A DNA stretch of 20,559 bases from Kiloniellales bacterium (lineage in GTDB: Bacteria > Pseudomonadota > Alphaproteobacteria > Kiloniellales > JAKSDN01). The notes under the pieces are model-generated. The model did not search any database. It was given only the letters and a program-made list of their open reading frames with translations, and had not been told where the DNA came from. The translations under genes were made by a program, and so were the position numbers. The stretch is from positions 1 to 20,559 of the forward strand of contig JAKSDN010000274.1 in the NCBI GenBank assembly GCA_022360075.1, written 5' to 3'. This document shows, piece by piece, positions 16,289 to 20,559 of this stretch (positions are counted from its first letter, which is position 1; every line of letters starts with the position of its first letter).

Positions 16289-16379
16289 CCTCATGCTGAG
16301 TCTGTCGAAGTATGAGGATTGCTCGGAGCTGGCGGCAAGACTGGAGCGATCCTCACCCTTCGACAAGCTCAGGATGAGG
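16289..16379. repeat. REP-like inverted pair, second copy
   Basis: Arms at 16289-16319 and 16349-16379 are imperfect reverse complements belonging to the same family as 7951-8099, with the core CTGAG, TGTCGAAG, GAGGAT. Their spacer is only 29 bases. The 393-base gap 16106-16498 between two tandem leftward genes otherwise holds a short CCGGCC-GAC-GGCCGG hairpin (16184-16198), an A/T tract (16161-16170) and the hairpin at 16412-16432. The promoter of the SMP-30 gene should also lie here, but no clear boxes were found. Confidence 0.75.
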
Positions 16380-16411
16380 TGATGGGACGATGCCGAAGAG
16401 CAATGAGGATG

Positions 16412-16432
16412 TCTCACCGGTGTTCGGTGAGA
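16412..16432 (-). terminator. Hairpin downstream of the DUF6314-like gene
   Basis: TCTCACCG (16412-16419) pairs with CGGTGAGA (16425-16432) around a five-base loop. It lies 66 bases beyond the stop of the leftward gene 16499-16978 and could end its transcript. No T-run follows it, so this is a weak terminator call. Confidence 0.35.
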
Positions 16433-16498
16433 GGACTTCGAATACGGCAGCTCCGACGACCCTGCCGGCGAGATATCGGCTAACTAACGCTCACCCAT

Positions 16499-16978
16499 TC
16501 ATCGGCGGCGATAGCAGCTTTGGATCTGCAGCGCCTTGTGCGGACCCTCGACGCGCCAGAAGACGCGCCAGTGGTCCGGCCCGATCACCTGAAAGCAGCC
16601 CTCGTAGCGGTCGCGGCCGCAGAGATGCACGGCCTCGGCCTCGCCGCTGCGCAGATCGAGGTCGTGGAAGTGCCGGCCGTCCATGAAGCTGACTTGGGCC
16701 AAATAGGGCTCCGGAAAGGCGAAGCGGTAGGCCCGCGTCGCGCGGCCGTCGTAGTTGTCGAGCTGCATGCGGCCGGTCTCGCGGTAGAGCAGGCCGTCGT
16801 GCTCGGGCATGAAGGCGGCGTGGCCTTCGAGCGTGCCGCGCTGCTTCCAGCGCTCTTCGGTGATCGCCCGCTTGAGGGCCCAGCCGCCCTCGAGGTAGGG
16901 CCGCAGGTCCTCGACCCGCAGCAGCGTGACATCCTGTCGGCCGATCGGCCCGTCCTGGGCCCCGATCTGAAGCGTCAT
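16499..16978 (-). CDS. DUF6314-like protein of unknown function
   Basis: A 159-residue protein without signal peptide or membrane segment. The start at 16978 is preceded by a GGGGGCGAG stretch; an upstream in-frame ATG at 17008 lies inside the preceding hairpin and is less likely. The pattern LEGHAAFMPEHDGLLYRETGRMQ, then RAYRFAFPEPYLAQVSFMDGRHFHDLDL, then HLCGRDRYEGCFQVIGPDHWRVFWRVEGPHKALQIQSCYRR matches what I recall of the DUF6314 family, probably a small beta-barrel with conserved His, Cys and Trp. Function is unknown. It follows bioY on the same strand, separated by a hairpin, so co-transcription with the biotin genes is uncertain. Confidence 0.72.
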   Translation of the reverse strand: MTLQIGAQDGPIGRQDVTLLRVEDLRPYLEGGWALKRAITEERWKQRGTLEGHAAFMPEHDGLLYRETGRMQLDNYDGRATRAYRFAFPEPYLAQVSFMDGRHFHDLDLRSGEAEAVHLCGRDRYEGCFQVIGPDHWRVFWRVEGPHKALQIQSCYRRR

Positions 16979-16996
16979 TCTCGCCCCCTGTGACGA

Positions 16997-17022
16997 AAGG
17001 GCCGCCAAATCCGGCGGCCCTT
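16997..17022 (-). terminator. Hairpin after bioY (probable terminator)
   Basis: AAGGGCCGCC (16997-17006) pairs perfectly with GGCGGCCCTT (17013-17022) around a six-base loop, a 10-base stem 18 bases beyond the bioY stop. Read leftward, the stem ends in CCCTTTCGTC, a short T-run. It may end the biotin-carboxylase operon, leaving the following DUF6314-like gene to read-through or its own promoter. Confidence 0.6.
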
Positions 17023-17039
17023 CTGTTCTTGTTGGCTTG

Positions 17040-17636
17040 CTAACGTTGTTTGATCGCTTTCCAGACCAAGGGCAGCACCGCGGCGGCCAGGGCCAGCTTG
17101 GTCAGGTCGCCGAGCACGAAGGGGGTGAGGCCCCATTCGAGGATCGGCTTGTCCCAGCCGAACAGGGCGCCGAGCCAGAGCAGGCCGGGCACGTAGATCA
17201 GCACGTTGCCCGCCAGCATCGCCAGGGCGGTCCAGACCACGTGGCGGTCCCAGCCGCGCTCGGCGAGCCAGCCGCAGAGTCCGGCGGCCAGGACATAGCC
17301 GAGCAGATAGCCGCCGGTACCGCCCAGCATGTAGGCGAGGCCGAGTCCCTTCTCCGGCGTACCGGCGAAGACCGGCAGGCCCGCCGCGCCCTCGGCGAGA
17401 TAGAGCAGAACCGTCGCCGCGCCCAGGCGCCAGCCGTAAGCCATGCCGATCGCCAACACGACGAAGGTCTGCATGGTCATCGGCACGGGATAGAAGGGCA
17501 CCTGGATCTTGGCCGAGATTGCCAGCAGCATGGAACCCACCACGGCGAGCACGGCGCCGCGCAGCAGCTTCTGGGACTCGCCGGCCGGCCAGAGCGCCGC
17601 CGCCAGAGTCGGATGGGTGGAGCTTATCGCTTGCAT
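17040..17636 (-). CDS. bioY: Biotin transporter substrate-binding subunit BioY
   Basis: A 198-residue inner-membrane S component that binds biotin for uptake, alone or with a shared ECF ATPase/transmembrane module. The family block AKIQVPFYPVPMTMQTFVVLAIGMAYGWRLG (about residues 42-72) and the glycine-rich GLAYMLGGTGGYLLGYVLAA segment (about 98-117) are diagnostic. Six hydrophobic helices are apparent. An AGGAG site precedes the ATG at 17636. No bioM/bioN partners are in the window. It follows the biotin carrier gene by 45 bases on the same strand, so the operon encodes both a biotin-dependent enzyme and the means to take up its cofactor. Confidence 0.95.
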   Translation of the reverse strand: MQAISSTHPTLAAALWPAGESQKLLRGAVLAVVGSMLLAISAKIQVPFYPVPMTMQTFVVLAIGMAYGWRLGAATVLLYLAEGAAGLPVFAGTPEKGLGLAYMLGGTGGYLLGYVLAAGLCGWLAERGWDRHVVWTALAMLAGNVLIYVPGLLWLGALFGWDKPILEWGLTPFVLGDLTKLALAAAVLPLVWKAIKQR

Positions 17637-17681
17637 CGGGGAGTTCTCCTCGTCCTTTAGCGCGGTGCCGCGTTGGTCCGG

Positions 17682-17900
17682 CTAGTCAATCTCGACGACG
17701 AGCTGGTCCGCGTCGAGTCCTTCGTCGCCCTCGTTGACGTGCACGGCCTTGACCGTGCCGTCGCCGCCGGCCTCGTGCGGGACCTCCATCTTCATCACCT
17801 CCATGATGAAGAGCGTGTCCCCGGCCTTCACCTGATCGCCGGGCTTGACCAGGATCTTCCACATATTCCCGGCGGTCTGGGTCTTGACGTCCTCAGCCAT
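17682..17900 (-). CDS. Minimal single-domain biotin carboxyl carrier protein
   Basis: A 72-residue biotinyl-lipoyl domain protein carrying carboxybiotin between the carboxylase and carboxyltransferase active sites. The biotin attachment site is FIMEVMKMEVPHEA with Lys37 as the modified residue; EVMKM replaces the common AMKM. The frame VKPGDQVKAGDTL and the closing VHVNEGDEGLDADQLVVEI are the usual half-barrel elements. It lacks the long N-terminal extension of the fatty-acid-synthesis carrier AccB (about 150 residues). That argues against a role in the main acetyl-CoA carboxylase. A GGGGAAGAG site precedes the start. It lies 29 bases after the KipA/PxpC gene, in the order expected for one enzyme complex. 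Confidence 0.93.
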   Translation of the reverse strand: MAEDVKTQTAGNMWKILVKPGDQVKAGDTLFIMEVMKMEVPHEAGGDGTVKAVHVNEGDEGLDADQLVVEID

Positions 17901-17929
17901 TCTCTTCCCCCAAGTCTGAGCGCCCGACT

Positions 17930-18898
17930 CTAGCCGAGCGAGGCTTCGCTACAAATCTCATTTAGCTTATGGGCCAGGGCCTGCGCCTCGGCGACCGAGA
18001 CCGCCTTGAAGTTGTAGATCTCGCCCGGCTTGGACTGGCCCAGCTTCCAGAAGGCGGCCTGCGGCACGGTGTAGGGATTGATGAAGCCGCCCATGCTGGG
18101 GCCGTCGTTGACCAGGATGATCGGCGTCTGGCCGGCCAGGTTGATCGCGCCCACGGGATAGCCCTGGTCGATGATGTTCGATGGCTCGGAGCCGTGCTCG
18201 GGCGCCTTGTTGGTCGCCTTTTCGGTGAAGGTCCAGTCCGGCCCGTCGAGCCGGAAGCCGGTGCGGTCGCTCTTGGAGGAAAGCTTCCAGTCGCTGCCCA
18301 GGAAGCGCTCGTGGCCGGCGGCGTCGATCCAGTCGTCGTTCGGCCCGGCCACCACCTCGATCTCCCAGCGCTTGTCGGTGGCGATCGGCGGCCGTGCCGA
18401 CTCCTGGACCTTGCGACCGGCGCTGCCGCTGCCCTCGGCCACCGGCACGACCTGGCCTTGCTTGATCGCGTTGCCGCCCATGCCGCCGACACCGGCCTTG
18501 TGGAAGGTCGAACGCGAATCGAGCCAGGGCTCGGTCGCGATACCACCGGCGACCGCGATGTAGCTGCGCGCGCCGGTCTTGGCGAAGCTGAGCGCCAGGG
18601 TCTGGCCGGCCTGCACGGCGACGCTCTCCCACATCGGCAGGGGCGCCTCGTCCAGCTTGGGCTGCATGTCGGCGCCGGTGATCGCGATCACGCCGTCTCG
18701 CTGGAACTTGAGCGTCGGGCCCATGTACTGGGCCTCGAGCCCGGCCGCGCCGGGTGCGTTGCCGACCAGCACGTTGGCCAGCCGGAAGGACCAGGAGTCC
18801 ATCGGGCCAGAAGGCGGAAAGCCTTGATTCCAATAGCCGATCCGGCCGGGCCAGTCCTGTACGGAGGTCTCGAGACCGGGTTTGATGACTTCCAACAT
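17930..18898 (-). CDS. Carboxyltransferase half, KipA/PxpC family (biotin-dependent carboxyltransferase)
   Basis: A 322-residue protein of the CT_A_B (KipA, AHS2) family. The start MLEVIKPGLETSVQDWPGRIGYWNQGFPPSGPMDSWSFRLANVLVGN is the classic family opening. ATG 18898 is chosen because GGGGAGGGG precedes it; a frame extending to 18949 would overlap the upstream gene. Later blocks include AITGADMQPKL, SYIAVAGGI and a C-terminal GPSMGGFINPYTVPQAAFWKLGQSKPGE. Family members either serve in 5-oxoprolinase (PxpABC) or form half of the carboxyltransferase domain in urea carboxylase. The adjacent carrier and carboxylase genes favour the second role. It starts 14 bases after the PxpB-like gene stops. 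No pxpA is present in the window. Confidence 0.9.
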   Translation of the reverse strand: MLEVIKPGLETSVQDWPGRIGYWNQGFPPSGPMDSWSFRLANVLVGNAPGAAGLEAQYMGPTLKFQRDGVIAITGADMQPKLDEAPLPMWESVAVQAGQTLALSFAKTGARSYIAVAGGIATEPWLDSRSTFHKAGVGGMGGNAIKQGQVVPVAEGSGSAGRKVQESARPPIATDKRWEIEVVAGPNDDWIDAAGHERFLGSDWKLSSKSDRTGFRLDGPDWTFTEKATNKAPEHGSEPSNIIDQGYPVGAINLAGQTPIILVNDGPSMGGFINPYTVPQAAFWKLGQSKPGEIYNFKAVSVAEAQALAHKLNEICSEASLG

Positions 18899-18912
18899 CG
18901 ACTGCCCCTCCC

Positions 18913-19782
18913 CTAGAATCGCTTCGAGGTGTCGAGCGTCTCGACCCACTGCTTGTAGTTATGGACCGAGAAGCGCTGGTACTCGACGACGTTGTATTCG
19001 TAGGTGCCGTCGGCGACCTGCTTCTCGACGTGCTCGAACTCCTCCACCGTGCAGGGCACGAACTTCACGCGGTCGCCCGGCTGGAACAGGCAGATCGAGT
19101 CCTCGAACTGCGGGAAGCGTTTCTCGGTATCCCAGATCGGCACCGGGATGCGCCCGAAGATCTGATAGCCGCCGGGCGTCGCCACCGGATAGATGGCGGT
19201 CGAGGCGCCGCCCATGCCGACCGTGCCCTGGGGCGTCCAGGTGCGCGGCGGGTTGTACTTCGGCGCGGTCAGCATGCAGCGCGGATCGAGCGGCATCATG
19301 AAGGGCAGGCCCGGCCAGAAGCCGAGCGAGGCGACCCAGTACTCGGTGCCCGAGTGCACGCGCACGAACTGCTGCACGTCGGAAAGGCCGTTGAGCTCGG
19401 CGACGAACTCGGGGTCGGTGGTCTTCTGGGCGATCTTCTCGATGTAGTCGGCCACGCATTCGCGCGTCCAGGGATCGAGATAGACCGTGGGGAAGTAGAA
19501 CAGCCGGCTGTCGAGCTCGATGTCGTCGGAGGGCCCGAGCGAGCCGATCAGCTCGTTCATCTCGGCCTTCAAGCCGTCGAAATCGACTTCTTCGGGCTCG
19601 TAGTGGATCAGCATCGAGGCGAAGCAGGGCGCGGTCTCGATGATGCCCTTGGTCTTCTGCTCCTCGATCGCGGTCGCCAGGCCCTGGGCCGTGAAGTTGA
19701 CTTCGAGGTTCATCTCGTTGCCGAACTCGATCAGCATGTAGCGATCGCCGCCCGGCAGAAACCGCGGTTCTTCGTAGATCAT
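18913..19782 (-). CDS. Carboxyltransferase half, KipI/PxpB family, urea-carboxylase-like
   Basis: A 289-residue protein of the CT_C_D (KipI, AHS1) family. Core motifs are SLGFWPGLPFMMPLDPR (about 152-168) and GTVGMGGASTAIYPVATPGGYQIFGR (186-211). The stretch PKYNPPRTWTP (174-184), the IPVPIWD that follows the last core motif, and the extra C-terminal segment (EFEHVEKQVADGTYEYNVVEYQRFSVHNYKQW) recall the urea carboxylase carboxyltransferase domain more than PxpB of 5-oxoprolinase. The length also exceeds the roughly 220-240 residues of KipI/PxpB. A GGGGGAAGG site precedes the ATG at 19782. It is followed 14 bases later by its presumed partner and preceded, after a 233-base repeat-bearing gap, by biotin carboxylase. 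The specific substrate is unknown. Confidence 0.88.
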   Translation of the reverse strand: MIYEEPRFLPGGDRYMLIEFGNEMNLEVNFTAQGLATAIEEQKTKGIIETAPCFASMLIHYEPEEVDFDGLKAEMNELIGSLGPSDDIELDSRLFYFPTVYLDPWTRECVADYIEKIAQKTTDPEFVAELNGLSDVQQFVRVHSGTEYWVASLGFWPGLPFMMPLDPRCMLTAPKYNPPRTWTPQGTVGMGGASTAIYPVATPGGYQIFGRIPVPIWDTEKRFPQFEDSICLFQPGDRVKFVPCTVEEFEHVEKQVADGTYEYNVVEYQRFSVHNYKQWVETLDTSKRF

Positions 19783-19812
19783 GCCTTCCCCCTGTTCTGC
19801 AAAGACCTCTGC

Positions 19813-19917
19813 GAGAGGCGCCCGGAAGGGCGCCCCTCAGGATGAGGTAAATCTATGATGGCATGAAGAAATGTCCTCATCCTGAGGAGCCCGCGAAAGC
19901 GGGCGTCTCGAAGGACG
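19813..19917. repeat. REP-like inverted pair (variant family) inside the biotin operon
   Basis: Two units in opposite orientation. Unit 1 (about 19813-19847) carries GGCGCCC-GGAA-GGGCGCC and ends CTCAGGATGAGG. Unit 2 (19875-19917) begins CCTCATCCTGAGG, carries GCCCGC-GAAA-GCGGGC and continues GTCTCGAAGGA. The shared CCTCATCCTGAG head links it to the elements at 7951-8099 and 16289-16379. It lies between the biotin carboxylase and PxpB-like genes. Nothing else is seen in the gap 19783-20015. Confidence 0.8.
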
Positions 19918-20015
19918 CACAATGGTAGTCCAATGCTCTTTCTGTGCATTTCGAAGGGTGTGATTTGCTCGGTCCGGGTGCCAACCGCAGTCTCCTCCCC
20001 CATACGTCACACGCC

Positions 20016-20559
20016 TTAGCCCGCGATAAGGTCGGCCTTGTGGGCCTCGACGAAGCTCGTGTGCGTGTCGCCGCGCGCGAAGCTGGGATGCTCAAGCACA
20101 CGGATCAGAAATGCAATGTTGCAGACCAGGCCTTCGAGCGCCGTCGCCGCGAGGGCCGTTCGCAGACGTTCGATTGCGCCCGCGCGATCCATAGCGTGCG
20201 CCACCATCTTGGCGATCATCGGATCATAGAAGGGCGTGATCTTGTCGCCCTCGCGCACACCCGAATCGATGCGCAGGCCATCGCCCTCGGCCGGAAAGGC
20301 GAGCCGCTCCAAGGTGCCGGGCGAGGGCAGGAACATCTTGTCCGGGTTTTCGGCGTAGATCCGGCATTCGATGGCATGGCCCTGCTGCGCGACGCTGTCC
20401 TGGGTCAGCGCGGAGAGCTCCTCGCCGGCGGCGAGGCGGAGCTGCAGGGCCACCAGATCGAGGCCGGTGGTCATCTCGGTCACCGGATGCTCGACCTGGA
20501 TGCGCGTGTTCATCTCCAGGAAAAAGAACGCGTTGCTCTCGGCATCGACGACGAACTCG
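20016..20559 (-). CDS. Biotin carboxylase (AccC-like), N-terminal part outside the window
   Basis: The last 180 residues of an ATP-grasp biotin carboxylase, which uses ATP and bicarbonate to carboxylate carrier-bound biotin. The frame is open to the window edge. The visible start EFVVDAESNAFFFLEMNTRIQVEHPVTEMTTG contains the diagnostic EMNTRIQVEHPVTE block with its metal-binding Glu and Asn and catalytic Arg. The biotin carboxylase C-terminal domain follows (GHAIECRIYAENP, LRIDSGVREGDKITPFYDPMIAKMVAHA). The chain ends soon after this domain (FVEAHKADLIAG), so no transferase or carrier domain is fused at its C-terminus; those functions are on the following genes. It would be the enzyme-activating subunit of the cluster. 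The gene continues upstream beyond base 20559. Confidence 0.94.
   Translation of the reverse strand, partial: EFVVDAESNAFFFLEMNTRIQVEHPVTEMTTGLDLVALQLRLAAGEELSALTQDSVAQQGHAIECRIYAENPDKMFLPSPGTLERLAFPAEGDGLRIDSGVREGDKITPFYDPMIAKMVAHAMDRAGAIERLRTALAATALEGLVCNIAFLIRVLEHPSFARGDTHTSFVEAHKADLIAG

Noticed and set aside
17969..18916. Rightward frame of 315 residues opposite the KipA/PxpC gene
   Set aside because: Shadow frame with repetitive Asp/Arg/Gly/Leu composition and no ribosome-binding site.
17930..19782. Calling the KipI/KipA pair 5-oxoprolinase subunits outright
   Set aside because: No pxpA in the window, while biotin carboxylase and a biotin carrier are adjacent; 5-oxoprolinase needs neither.

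Overview
The window is a GC-rich, densely packed stretch of bacterial chromosome. The gene families (dipeptide and polyamine-type ABC importers, NhaA, BioY, a DUF6314-like protein, a Tat-exported SMP-30 protein) and the dispersed GC-rich palindromic repeats fit an alphaproteobacterium, probably a Rhodospirillales/Kiloniellales-like lineage. The lineage is inference; no rRNA, tRNA, phage, transposase or CRISPR sequence was seen.

Layout. (1) 1-4536, + strand: the end of a peptide-type (family 5) ABC importer operon, with a truncated binding protein, two permeases and a fused double ATPase, joined by 4-base overlaps. (2) 4674-5926, - strand: a small excisionase-like HTH protein followed by a secreted alpha/beta hydrolase. 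Across an AT-rich divergent promoter, 6072-7913 on the + strand carries nhaA and a beta-carbonic anhydrase, a plausible Na+/pH/bicarbonate module with a foldable leader. (3) 8134-9609, - strand: a D-aminoacylase-type amidohydrolase. (4) 9883-14889, + strand: a polyamine-type ABC importer operon (binding protein, a single fused two-domain permease, an embedded NAD-dependent SDR, ATPase), facing a Tat-exported SMP-30/gluconolactonase-family protein at 14960-16105. (5) 16499-20559, - strand: biotin carboxylase (runs off the window), KipI/PxpB, KipA/PxpC, a 72-residue biotin carrier, BioY and a DUF6314-like protein.

The most interesting unit is region 5. It holds, as separate genes, the four parts found fused in urea carboxylase: biotin carboxylase, the two halves of the carboxyltransferase, and the biotin carrier. 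A biotin importer lies directly downstream. Automatic annotation would probably call it 5-oxoprolinase plus acetyl-CoA carboxylase. The sequence instead suggests one biotin-dependent carboxylase acting on a urea-like or amide substrate that is not known.

Two kinds of intergenic palindromic repeat are scattered through the window. All three convergent gene junctions contain one. One copy supplies the C-terminal codons of the polyamine-type ATPase, and a near-identical copy lies inverted about 10.2 kb away.
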